Shown one piece after another: positions 1 through 6,884 of a stretch of DNA of 9,138 bases. Position numbers and translations under genes: made by a program. Each line of letters starts with the position of its first letter. Position 1 is the first letter of the stretch. Below the pieces are notes generated by a model. That model was given only the letters and a program-made list of their open reading frames with translations, was not told where the DNA came from and did not search any database. The DNA is from Spirochaetales bacterium UBA4629. Lineage in GTDB: Bacteria > Spirochaetota > Spirochaetia > Sphaerochaetales > Sphaerochaetaceae. The DNA is taken from positions 1 through 9,138 of the forward strand of contig DHMZ01000039.1 of NCBI GenBank assembly GCA_002406055.1, read 5' to 3'.

Positions 1-949
1 CTACATTTGTTATTTTGAGTATCGTTCTTAAGAGGTCCTTACTGTCGCTATCTTTCCACTTATTGTCTTCAGGCGGAAAGAAGTGACCAATATCGCCAAG
101 CGCCTTTGCACCAAGAAGTGCATCAATTAGTGCATGAAGAAGAACATCTCCATCAGAGTGAGCTACCTCACCTTTATTGTATGGTAGCAAAACACCACCT
201 ATATAGAGTTTCCTATTTTCACTCAAACGGTGAATATCATTACCAAAACCAACTCTCATCTTTTTACTCTCTATATCTTTACGATATGTTATCTTTTTAT
301 TTTCTTCGCTTCCTTCTGTTATATAGCACTTGCCACCATGCTCTGTATAGAGTTCTACGTCATCTTGAAATGCTTCATTCTCATCAAGTGCCAGATAAAG
401 TTTAGACATAATCTCATTATCAAAGATTTGAGGTGTTTGTATTCTAATTAGGTTTGTCCTATCTTCATTTTTTATAACAAGATTGTTATCAATTCTTTTG
501 ACGGCGTCACTTATTTTTAAGCCAGGTGCACTAGAACCATAGATGCTTGCTTTTTCTAGTGTCTCAAGAATTATTTCTCTTCTTATAAATGGTCTCGCAC
601 CATCATGAATTGCAACAAGATAGGCATCAGAAGATAGCCCAGAGAGGAAAGAAAAGCCATTCTTAATTGAGTGGGTTCTCGTGTTTCCACCTTCAACGAA
701 ATATAGTGAAACACCTTCTGGCAATACTAAATCCTTAATGGCGTTTTTAATATCGTTCTCTCTATCTTTTGGGTATGTAACAATAATTGTTTTTAGACCT
801 TTTATATCTAAAAAAGGGGATATTGCTCTATATAGAACAGACTTTCCATCAATAAGAATGCATTCTTTTTTTTCGTTTTTTTTGCTGAGACTATTAAATC
901 TAAGAGATGACCCTGCTGCTGTTACAATTAAATCGAAACTCTGCTCCAT
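1..949 (-). CDS. ispDF: Bifunctional IspD-IspF isoprenoid (MEP pathway) enzyme, 3'-truncated by window edge
   Basis: My translation of the minus strand stays open from 949 to the left edge (316 codons). Residues 1 to about 228 are IspD, the cytidylyltransferase making CDP-methylerythritol from MEP and CTP: TAAGSSLRF at 9-17, EGGNTRTHS at 86-94, HDGARPF at 115-121, QTPQIF at 171-176. From about 231 IspF follows, the MEcPP synthase: GFGNDIHRL at 234-242 and AHSDGDVLLHALIDALLGA at 263-281, carrying the metal-binding Asp and His residues, then GDIGHFFP at 285-292. The two domains are fused without a long linker, as known in some spirochaetes and proteobacteria. The start is fixed: an in-frame TAG lies two codons before the ATG, so this ATG is the earliest possible one. 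The gene begins 50 bp inside carD. The remaining C-terminal IspF part lies outside the window. Confidence 0.93.
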   Translation of the reverse strand, partial: MEQSFDLIVTAAGSSLRFNSLSKKNEKKECILIDGKSVLYRAISPFLDIKGLKTIIVTYPKDRENDIKNAIKDLVLPEGVSLYFVEGGNTRTHSIKNGFSFLSGLSSDAYLVAIHDGARPFIRREIILETLEKASIYGSSAPGLKISDAVKRIDNNLVIKNEDRTNLIRIQTPQIFDNEIMSKLYLALDENEAFQDDVELYTEHGGKCYITEGSEENKKITYRKDIESKKMRVGFGNDIHRLSENRKLYIGGVLLPYNKGEVAHSDGDVLLHALIDALLGAKALGDIGHFFPPEDNKWKDSDSKDLLRTILKITNV

Positions 950-1433
950 CTTCTAAATAAGAAAAGATTATCTTTCTTATGTCCTCCTCGCTTTTTTTAA
1001 GAACAGACATAGCTTCACTTATAAGCATATCTAGAGCATTATCATAGAGCCTTTTCTCAATAGTTGGTAGTTCTTTAATTTTCTGCCTTGAATATAGATT
1101 CGATATTATCTTGCATAGTGCTTCAACAGATCCTTCTTTTAATAGGCTTTGGTTCCTTTCAACTCTTTCCTTCCAAAATGAAGGTGCTTCAATTTTAGAA
1201 GAAAGAATAGAGAGCGCTTTTTTTAGACTTTCTTTGTCTGTTAGTTTTCTAAGTCCAAGGGATGAAGCATTGTCGCGAGGAAGTAGAATCACAGAATCTT
1301 GAGAAGGAGAAAAGAGCTTTAGATATGTCTTATCGCCCCTAAGTTCTTCTTTTTCAACTGTACATATTCCAATTGTAGGGTAAAAGACCTTCTCTCCGAC
1401 ATTAAATGTTGTAGTTAATTCTGTATATTCCAT
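900..1433 (-). CDS. carD: CarD-family RNA polymerase-binding transcription regulator
   Basis: The protein has 177 residues. The N-terminal Tudor-like RNA polymerase interaction domain (about 10-62) has FNVGEKVFYPTIGI at 10-23, matching the family pattern F-x-G-x-x-V-x-Y-P-x-x-G, and ends in LLPRDNASSLGLRKL. The helical C-terminal domain contains FWKERVERN from 86. W87 aligns by eye with the tryptophan that mycobacterial CarD inserts at the upstream edge of the transcription bubble. LPTIEKRLYDNA further on matches the 'ls..Ekrml..A' stretch. Family members stabilise open promoter complexes, notably at rRNA promoters. I chose the ATG at 1433 rather than an in-frame TTG at 1469, because that TTG is the -35 box of the apparent promoter and the conserved domain starts after the ATG. 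The gene is first in an operon with ispDF and diverges from malQ. No Shine-Dalgarno is visible. Confidence 0.88.
   Translation of the reverse strand: MEYTELTTTFNVGEKVFYPTIGICTVEKEELRGDKTYLKLFSPSQDSVILLPRDNASSLGLRKLTDKESLKKALSILSSKIEAPSFWKERVERNQSLLKEGSVEALCKIISNLYSRQKIKELPTIEKRLYDNALDMLISEAMSVLKKSEEDIRKIIFSYLEDGAEFRFNCNSSRVIS
949..988 (-). promoter_or_regulatory. ispDF translation start region: distant Shine-Dalgarno plus intervening hairpin
   Basis: Inside the carD reading frame, AGGAGG occupies 988-983 on the minus strand, 33 nt before the ispDF ATG (949-947), too far for ordinary initiation. Between them lies an inverted repeat: ATAAGAAA (980-973) pairs with TTTCTTAT (964-957), an 8-bp A/U-rich stem with loop GATAATCT. 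Folding this hairpin leaves 9 nt between the Shine-Dalgarno and the ATG, within the normal range. The repeat and spacing are read directly. The function is inferred, and GAGGAGGAC also encodes Glu-Glu-Asp of CarD. Confidence 0.45.
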
Positions 1434-1440
1434 ATATTTA

Positions 1441-1469
1441 GTTATATCAAAAAAGAAAAAAATCGTCAA
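1441..1469 (-). promoter_or_regulatory. Sigma70-type promoter of carD-ispDF
   Basis: On the minus strand TTGACG (1469-1464) and TATAAC (1446-1441) are each one mismatch from the consensus -35 and -10 boxes and are separated by exactly 17 nt of T-rich spacer. Seven nucleotides separate the -10 box from the carD ATG, so transcription should begin at or next to the A of the start codon. Confidence 0.72.
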
Positions 1470-1523
1470 AAAGACATAAGGAAAAAGTTCTTAATTAGTT
1501 TAGTTTACCGGTTTAAAATAATC

Positions 1524-1552
1524 TTCACACCTATCTTTAAGTTGTGTATAAT
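1524..1552 (+). promoter_or_regulatory. Sigma70-type promoter of malQ-rsmE
   Basis: TTCACA (1524-1529, one mismatch) and a perfect TATAAT (1547-1552) are separated by 17 nt. Seven nucleotides (1553-1559) separate the -10 box from the malQ ATG at 1560, the same geometry as the divergent carD promoter. The predicted transcript is therefore leaderless or nearly so. The 54 bp between the two -35 boxes (1470-1523) contain no operator that I could recognise. Confidence 0.75.
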
Positions 1553-1559
1553 TTTTTCT

Positions 1560-3080
1560 ATGAAACATGGAGAAAGAAAAACAGGTGTCCTGTTACATAT
1601 AACAAGTCTACCTTCCCAATATGGTGTTGGAGATTTAGGAGAAGAAGCTTACAGCTTTATCGATTCAATAAGTTCAAAGGGAATAACTCTTTGGCAAATA
1701 CTGCCAACAGGTCCGACAGGATATGGCGAAAGCCCATACGCTGCGCGCTCTACTTTTGCGGGAAATGAACTTTTTATTTCGCCTCGTTCTTTATACTTGG
1801 ATGGTTACTTGAGCTTAGAAGATGTTCTTGTAAAAGCAAAGGAATCTGATAGGGTAGATTACGCAGAGGCAAGAAGAATAAAAATGCCTCTACTCTTTAA
1901 AGCTGCTCATAATTTTCTTGCCTCAAAAGACAAAGAGGAGTTAGCAGCATACAAAGCATTTAGAGCTAAAGAAGGTTGGTGGCTTGAAGACTACGCTTTG
2001 TTCCAAGCTCTTTGCGCAAGATACAATGACTCAAGATGGTTTAGCGTATGGCCTAAAGAGCTAAGAGTTAGAGATGAGAAAGCCCTTGAGAAGGCTTTCA
2101 AAGAAGAGAAGAAGCTTGTTGATATATACTGTGTTTTACAATACTTCTTCTATAAAGAGTGGCAGGAGATGCGAGAGTATGCTAATGAAAAAGGTGTAAA
2201 GATTATTGGTGATATTCCCATCTTTGTTGCTTCTGATAGCGTTGATGCTTGGGCGAATAAACGTCTTTTGCAATATGATGAAGATTCTGTACAGGAAGCT
2301 AGTGCTGGCGTACCTCCTGATGCTTTCTCATCTACTGGCCAATTATGGGGCAACCCCCTTTATAATTGGGATGAGATGGCAAAGGATGGATACAAATGGT
2401 GGATAGAGAGAATTAAGGCATCACTAAAGATTGCAGATATTATAAGAATCGACCATTTTAGAGGCTTTGAAGCTTATTGGAGAATTCCAAAAGGTGAAGA
2501 GACTGCCATAAATGGAAAGTGGGTAAAAGGGCCAGGACAGAAATTCTTTGATGCTATAAAAAAAGAATTAGGTTCTTCACTTCCTTTAATTGCAGAAGAC
2601 CTTGGTGTTATTACAGCTGGAGTTGAAAAACTCAGAGATGATAATAATCTTCCAGGCATGAAGATATTACAATTTGCATTTGGCTTTGATAGCGAAGGCA
2701 ATTTTGATACTACTAATGAATACTTAATTCATAACATCTCAGAGCGTTCTGTTGCATATACAGGAACACACGATAATAACACAACAATAGGTTGGTATAA
2801 GAGTTTGGATGATAGAACGAAGGATGTGATTAGGCGTTACTTTGAGTGTTCAGACAATGAAGTATTATGGAAGATGATGCGAGCAATTATGATGAGCTCA
2901 AGCATGTATGCAATTTTCCCTATGCAAGATATTTTAGGGTTGGACGAAAGTGCAAGAATGAATGTTCCTTCAACTTGTGGAACTTCTAACTGGTCTTGGA
3001 AAATGAAGGCAGAAGATATAACATCCTCTTCATTGGATGGTATTTACTATTATTCAAAGCTTTTCGGAAGGGCAAAGTGA
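1560..3080 (+). CDS. malQ: 4-alpha-glucanotransferase (amylomaltase, GH77)
   Basis: The protein has 506 residues, the usual size of the short bacterial amylomaltases. It transfers alpha-1,4-glucan segments between maltooligosaccharides, feeding maltodextrin and glycogen breakdown in the cytoplasm. Family landmarks run in order: GVLLHITSLPSQYGVGDLG near the N-terminus, ILPTGPTGYGESPYA, DIPIFVASDSVDAW, then IIRIDHFRGF with the nucleophile Asp at about 298, LIAEDLGVIT with the acid/base Glu at about 346, YTGTHDNNTT with the third acidic residue Asp at about 405, and NVPSTCGTSNWSW near the end. All catalytic positions are intact. The ATG at 1560 is chosen over a TTG at 1542, because the TTG lies just upstream of and partly before the -10 box and the conserved region starts right after the ATG. 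No Shine-Dalgarno precedes it. rsmE follows in an operon with an overlapping stop/start. No other maltose genes are visible. Confidence 0.95.
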   Translation: MKHGERKTGVLLHITSLPSQYGVGDLGEEAYSFIDSISSKGITLWQILPTGPTGYGESPYAARSTFAGNELFISPRSLYLDGYLSLEDVLVKAKESDRVDYAEARRIKMPLLFKAAHNFLASKDKEELAAYKAFRAKEGWWLEDYALFQALCARYNDSRWFSVWPKELRVRDEKALEKAFKEEKKLVDIYCVLQYFFYKEWQEMREYANEKGVKIIGDIPIFVASDSVDAWANKRLLQYDEDSVQEASAGVPPDAFSSTGQLWGNPLYNWDEMAKDGYKWWIERIKASLKIADIIRIDHFRGFEAYWRIPKGEETAINGKWVKGPGQKFFDAIKKELGSSLPLIAEDLGVITAGVEKLRDDNNLPGMKILQFAFGFDSEGNFDTTNEYLIHNISERSVAYTGTHDNNTTIGWYKSLDDRTKDVIRRYFECSDNEVLWKMMRAIMMSSSMYAIFPMQDILGLDESARMNVPSTCGTSNWSWKMKAEDITSSSLDGIYYYSKLFGRAK

Positions 3081-3787
3081 ATATAATTTTAATAGAGAAG
3101 GGGGAGTCTTTCTTCCCTTTCTCTGATGAAAGAGCCTTACACATAAAAAAAATCCTTCACTTAAAAGAGGGAGAGAGCTTTCGTGCTGGAATTATTAATG
3201 GAGACGAGGGCAAAGCCACAATAGAGAGCATTACAGAAGATGGTATTTCCTTTAATTTTATGTCTATTTCTGATGCTTCTATGCTATACCCTATAACGTT
3301 AATTGTTGGTCAAACAAGACCGATATGCATGAAACGAATTCTTCGAGAGGCTGTAAGCTTAGGAGTCGAAAGGATATTTCTTCCAATAACAGAATTAGGA
3401 GAGAAAAGCTACCAAGGTTCATCTTTATACACTAGTGGCGAGTATAAAAATATACTCTTGGATGGCGCAATGCAATCTGGCTTTACAGGGGTAAGCGAAA
3501 CTCGTCTTTTTTCTTCTGTGAACGAAGCAATTAAGGAAGCCGAAAAAGTAGACGTTAAACTTCTTTTAGATAATCAAATTGGCGCCAAGAAGCTTTCTAA
3601 GATGGATTTGAAAGGGAAGAGCGTTGTTCTTGCTATTGGCCCGGAGCGTGGTTGGTCAAATAAAGAGAGAGAGCTCTTTATTTCATCTAATTATGAACCA
3701 ACACTAATCGGGTCACGAATACTAAGAACTGAGACAGCAGTTCCTTCTTCTGTCATGCTAGCTCTTTCTCGCATGGATCTTATTTAA
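3077..3787 (+). CDS. rsmE: RsmE-family 16S rRNA (uracil-1498-N3) methyltransferase
   Basis: The protein has 236 residues from a GTG start. RsmE is a SPOUT (knotted) SAM-dependent methyltransferase acting on U1498 of 16S rRNA in assembled 30S subunits. The N-terminal PUA-like part carries RALHIKKILHLKEGE. The C-terminal SPOUT part has REAVSLGVERIFLPI, IGPERGWSNKERELF (about 187-201) and RILRTETAVPSS (about 214-225), the last two forming the trefoil knot and SAM site. The usual GPEGG reads GPERGW here, and the VLR of the PUA part reads ILH, so it is a divergent member. GTG at 3077 is chosen because NIILIEKGE is the normal start of the family. It also overlaps the malQ TGA as GTGA, and GGAAGGG lies 4 nt upstream inside malQ, so translation is probably coupled. 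A longer in-frame ORF from 2996 lies inside malQ and is not the start. Confidence 0.9.
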   Translation: MNIILIEKGESFFPFSDERALHIKKILHLKEGESFRAGIINGDEGKATIESITEDGISFNFMSISDASMLYPITLIVGQTRPICMKRILREAVSLGVERIFLPITELGEKSYQGSSLYTSGEYKNILLDGAMQSGFTGVSETRLFSSVNEAIKEAEKVDVKLLLDNQIGAKKLSKMDLKGKSVVLAIGPERGWSNKERELFISSNYEPTLIGSRILRTETAVPSSVMLALSRMDLI

Positions 3788-5018
3788 TATCTAGCTTCTT
3801 ATAGTAGTTTCTTTTCATATCTTCTTCGAACTCTTTGTCACATTTATACTCTCTTTTTAGTACTTTCATCCAAAGAGACGGGTCTTCCATGCAAAGATAG
3901 AAGAAGACTTTTTCTTTATATTCTTCAGGGAAGAATGAATATAGTGTTGAGAACATTTTCTCTTTCTTTTCTAATGGATATGAATATTTTCCCGCACATT
4001 TTACAAGTTCCATCTCAAGAACTTTGCTCTCATTTCCCTGTTCTCTTAAACGTTGCAGAACAGCTTTAGTGAATGTGAGAGTTCCAAAACTTATCATGAC
4101 TATGTCGTCTGGGGAAAATGTTGAGACAACTTTTTTTACTACTTCTTTGTATTCTTCCTCCCAACCCTTAAAATAAAACATAGGGTGGATATGAAAGCCA
4201 ACTTTGTTACCATTGTCTCGCGCTTTTTTTGCGCATTCTATTCGTTTCTCAAGTGGGGCTGTGAAGTGTTCTTCTTTCTCAATTATTGTTGGTGCATTAA
4301 GTGACCAGGTATAGACCATGTTTTTGGGCCATGGATGATTAAATACATCTTCTCTATTGGCTTTGCTCTTCAATTCAATAATAATATTTGGATGAAGTTT
4401 AGCAAATGATGCAAGAGATGATAGAGTATTGTAATCGTCACCATACAGAAGAGAGTCAGATGCTTGCCCTGTTCCAATGTGCCAAACACTTTCATCGAGT
4501 GGTAGGGAGGCGAGTTTTTCATCTAATGAAGAGACAATTTTAATTTGGTTTTCATTATAGAAAGCTTGAACAGAGCAATATGAACAGCCAAAGCCACATT
4601 GCATTATTGCATCTAAAGTCCTGAGTTTGCAACATCTTGTTTTTTCGCCATCAACAGGGCAAGGACATCTTGAAAGAACTATGTTTTGGTCTAAAACAAC
4701 TTCTTTAGTTTTTGGTCTTACTTCGTTATGAGGAAAGAAGTTAGAGTAGTCAGTTTCCTCTTCTCTTAGCCTAGTCATATATTTTCTAAGTTCTTTTATA
4801 TATTCATCTCCACCTCTGCCATCTTTTCGCTTTATAAACTTTTCTCTATCTGTGTTTTCAACAAAGCTTTTCTCTTTCCATTGTAAAAGATCAGCTTCCT
4901 CTTTTACTAATTCTAATTTTTGATTTTGCGTGAAATGGATAGAAGAAAAGAGAGAGGAGATAGACTCTTGTAAGGAGATTGGAAGACGAACAAAAATTGA
5001 AGTAAAACTATCTGACAT
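3780..5018 (-). CDS. Radical SAM protein of the spore photoproduct lyase (SplB-like) superfamily
   Basis: The protein has 412 residues. The radical-SAM cluster motif CGFGCSYC (C141, C145, C148; CX3CX2C) is followed by QAFYNENQ. GTGQASDSLLYGDDY (182-196) resembles the SAM-contacting segment of SPL-like proteins, and the FYLCMEDPSLWMKVL end resembles SplB C-termini. SPL itself repairs the spore thymine dimer, but many non-spore-formers carry family members of unknown substrate; nothing here suggests sporulation, so I do not assign lyase activity. Four additional cysteines (C118, C120, C129, C130) lie just before the motif. The N-terminal 110 residues are charged, probably helical, and unrecognised. 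The gene is divergent from uvrC, which fits a nucleic-acid role without proving it. Its 3' end overlaps rsmE tail to tail by 8 bp. No Shine-Dalgarno precedes the ATG at 5018, and the next in-frame Met is residue 81. Confidence 0.72.
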   Translation of the reverse strand: MSDSFTSIFVRLPISLQESISSLFSSIHFTQNQKLELVKEEADLLQWKEKSFVENTDREKFIKRKDGRGGDEYIKELRKYMTRLREEETDYSNFFPHNEVRPKTKEVVLDQNIVLSRCPCPVDGEKTRCCKLRTLDAIMQCGFGCSYCSVQAFYNENQIKIVSSLDEKLASLPLDESVWHIGTGQASDSLLYGDDYNTLSSLASFAKLHPNIIIELKSKANREDVFNHPWPKNMVYTWSLNAPTIIEKEEHFTAPLEKRIECAKKARDNGNKVGFHIHPMFYFKGWEEEYKEVVKKVVSTFSPDDIVMISFGTLTFTKAVLQRLREQGNESKVLEMELVKCAGKYSYPLEKKEKMFSTLYSFFPEEYKEKVFFYLCMEDPSLWMKVLKREYKCDKEFEEDMKRNYYKKLDIK

Positions 5019-5044
5019 GGTGACAGTTTAAAACAAAATAGAAA

Positions 5045-5071
5045 ATTATGATATTCAATTCATGTAGTCAA
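5045..5071 (-). promoter_or_regulatory. Candidate promoter of the SplB-like gene
   Basis: On the minus strand TTGACT (5071-5066) and CATAAT (5050-5045) are each one mismatch from consensus, but the spacer is only 15 nt, shorter than ideal. It would give a leader of roughly 20 nt. The -35 overlaps the candidate -35 of the divergent uvrC promoter, so the two may compete. Confidence 0.28.
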
Positions 5072-5093
5072 AATATGGGGTTATGATTATTCT
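5065..5093 (+). promoter_or_regulatory. Candidate promoter of uvrC
   Basis: TAGTCA (5065-5070) and TATTCT (5088-5093) each match four of six consensus bases, with a 17-nt spacer. The -10 box ends 6 nt before the uvrC ATG, and there is no Shine-Dalgarno (GGGG at 5077-5080 is too far). This mimics the carD and malQ start geometry with weaker boxes. Confidence 0.38.
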
Positions 5094-5099
5094 ATTTTT

Positions 5100-6884
5100 A
5101 TGGCAGAGAGTGCAAGAGACCAGGCGAGAGCCCTTCCTGAGAATCCTGGTTGCTATTTAATGAAAAATGACAAGGGAACTGTAATATATGTTGGTAAAGC
5201 TAAGAGCTTAAAGAGGAGGGTAAACCAATACTTTCTTCCTAACAGAAATGCTAAGACAGCTGCCTTAGTTGAAAAAATTCACCAAATTGATTATGTCATT
5301 ACAGGCAATGAGTACGAAGCACTTGTCTTAGAAAATAACCTAATAAAAAAATACAATCCTCACTACAATATTCTATTGAAAGATGGAAAGAGCTATCCTG
5401 TAATCAGAATTACAAAAGAGCAATATCCGAGAGTATTTAAAACAAGAAGAATAATTCAAGACGGTTCTCTTTATTATGGTCCATATCCAGATGGAAAGAG
5501 ATTAGATTTATATCTTGATACGATAAAAGAGCTCTATCCATTACGACTCTGTTCTGGCCCTCTCAAAAAAAGAGATACTCCGTGTTTGTATTATCATATG
5601 CATAAGTGTTCAGGCCCTTGTATAGGCGCAATTACTCCTAACGATTATAGCCAATACATAAAGGAAATAAAGACCTTCTTAGATGGTGATGATTCTTCTC
5701 TTTCTGCAAAGATTAAAAAAGAGATGCAAGATGCGGCCAAAAACTTGGATTTTGAAACAGCGGCAAAGAAACGAGATATTCTTCAAGCGTTGACTGTTAT
5801 GCAAGAGAACCAAGCTATGGAAGACCTTAATAATGAAGCTGATGATAAGAGGGACTATGCTGCAATAGAGATGAGAGCCTATCTATGTACAATTTCTATA
5901 ATGCAATTTCGTAATGGCCGTCTTATTGGTAAGGCACTTTACAGAAGCGAATGCCTTGGTGATGAAACTGAGACACTTCTTTCTTTTTTGATTCAGTACT
6001 ATAGCGATGGAGATTCCCTTCCTCACGAACTCTATGTTTCACATGATATAGATATAGATCTACTTTCAAAGTTCTTCCTTGATGAGTTAAAGAAGAAGAT
6101 TAAAGTTATGATTCCAAAGGATGGAAAACACTATCGTATTCTTCGTTTGGCAGATGAAAATGCTGTGCGTGACGTTGAGAAGAGACTAAAGAGTGTAGAT
6201 AACACAGATGCCCTCGAAAGACTGAAGGAAATAACTCATTTAAATGTACTCCCTCGTCATATTGAAGGTTATGATATAGCACAACTATCTGGTAAATACA
6301 CAGTCTCATCGTTGATAGTTTTTATCGATGGAAATCCAAGCAACAAAGACTATAGACATTTCTCAATGAAGAGTTTAGGCGAGGGTGAAATAGATGATTT
6401 TAAGTCAATTCATGAAGCTGTATATCGTCGCTACAAAAGACAAAAAGAAGAAAATGCCCATCTTCCAGATTTAATAATGATAGATGGAGGGCTGGGACAA
6501 GTTCACGCTGCTTTAGAGGCCCTTGACGAATTAGATTTGATTATCCCTGTTGTGGGACTCGCAAAGAAAGAAGAGACGATTGTTTTCCCTAATGGTGAAT
6601 CTATTTTACTAGATCATTCAGATGAAGGCCTAAGAATTTTAATTGCTATAAGAGATGAATGCCATCGTTTTGCAACGTCTTTTAACCAAAGAATGCGAAG
6701 TACCGATGCTTCTTTCAAACTCCTTGAATCTATTGATGGTGTTGGAAAAGAGAGAAGTAAACGAATTATGCAAACGTATGGCTCAGTGGAAGCAATTCTT
6801 GCTCTCTCTAAAGAGGAATTGGCTAAAGGCGCACATATTCCTCTCCCTGTAGCCGAGAGGGTTTTGAGAAAACTGAACTTTTAA
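5100..6884 (+). CDS. uvrC: UvrABC excinuclease subunit C
   Basis: The protein has 594 residues, normal for UvrC, which makes both incisions around bulky DNA lesions with UvrB. Visible domains in order: GIY-YIG nuclease for the 3' incision (GCYLM at 17-21, VIYVGKAKSLKRR at 28-40, with E78 in LENNLIKK); a cysteine set C151, C162, C170 and C174, matching the iron-sulfur cluster ligands described for UvrC; a UVR motif binding UvrB (about 205-230, NLDFETAAKKRD); an RNase H-like nuclease for the 5' incision (GYDIAQLSGKYTVSS with Asp 392, IMIDGGLGQ with Asp 462, RDECHRFA with His 522); and a tandem helix-hairpin-helix (about 541-594, ESIDGVGKERSKRI). The usual FDIS reads YDIA. The gene is divergent from the SplB-like gene, and its stop overlaps the end of holA by 4 bp. 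Start: the ATG is followed by the expected short N-terminus. Confidence 0.96.
   Translation: MAESARDQARALPENPGCYLMKNDKGTVIYVGKAKSLKRRVNQYFLPNRNAKTAALVEKIHQIDYVITGNEYEALVLENNLIKKYNPHYNILLKDGKSYPVIRITKEQYPRVFKTRRIIQDGSLYYGPYPDGKRLDLYLDTIKELYPLRLCSGPLKKRDTPCLYYHMHKCSGPCIGAITPNDYSQYIKEIKTFLDGDDSSLSAKIKKEMQDAAKNLDFETAAKKRDILQALTVMQENQAMEDLNNEADDKRDYAAIEMRAYLCTISIMQFRNGRLIGKALYRSECLGDETETLLSFLIQYYSDGDSLPHELYVSHDIDIDLLSKFFLDELKKKIKVMIPKDGKHYRILRLADENAVRDVEKRLKSVDNTDALERLKEITHLNVLPRHIEGYDIAQLSGKYTVSSLIVFIDGNPSNKDYRHFSMKSLGEGEIDDFKSIHEAVYRRYKRQKEENAHLPDLIMIDGGLGQVHAALEALDELDLIIPVVGLAKKEETIVFPNGESILLDHSDEGLRILIAIRDECHRFATSFNQRMRSTDASFKLLESIDGVGKERSKRIMQTYGSVEAILALSKEELAKGAHIPLPVAERVLRKLNF

Noticed and set aside
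106..956. Plus-strand open frames of 73-99 codons opposite ispDF.
   Set aside because: They are antisense shadows; the minus strand encodes a clear IspD-IspF protein through the whole stretch.
1434..1469. TTG-initiated, 12-residue longer CarD.
   Set aside because: The extension is the promoter itself (TTG is part of the -35 box) and is read from a T-rich spacer as poly-Phe.
1507..1512. ACCGGT palindrome between the carD and malQ promoters as an operator.
   Set aside because: It is only 6 bp long and its flanks are not symmetrical.
2996..3076. Longer in-frame start for rsmE within malQ.
   Set aside because: The extra 27 residues match nothing in the family, and the GTG at 3077 has a Shine-Dalgarno, the stop/start overlap and the expected N-terminus.
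5012..5026. Imperfect palindrome CTG-N9-CAG at the start codon of the SplB-like gene, resembling an E. coli LexA box.
   Set aside because: The E. coli box has a 10-nt gap, the inner bases do not match, it has two symmetry mismatches, and spirochaete LexA boxes differ. No second copy was found near uvrC or lexA.
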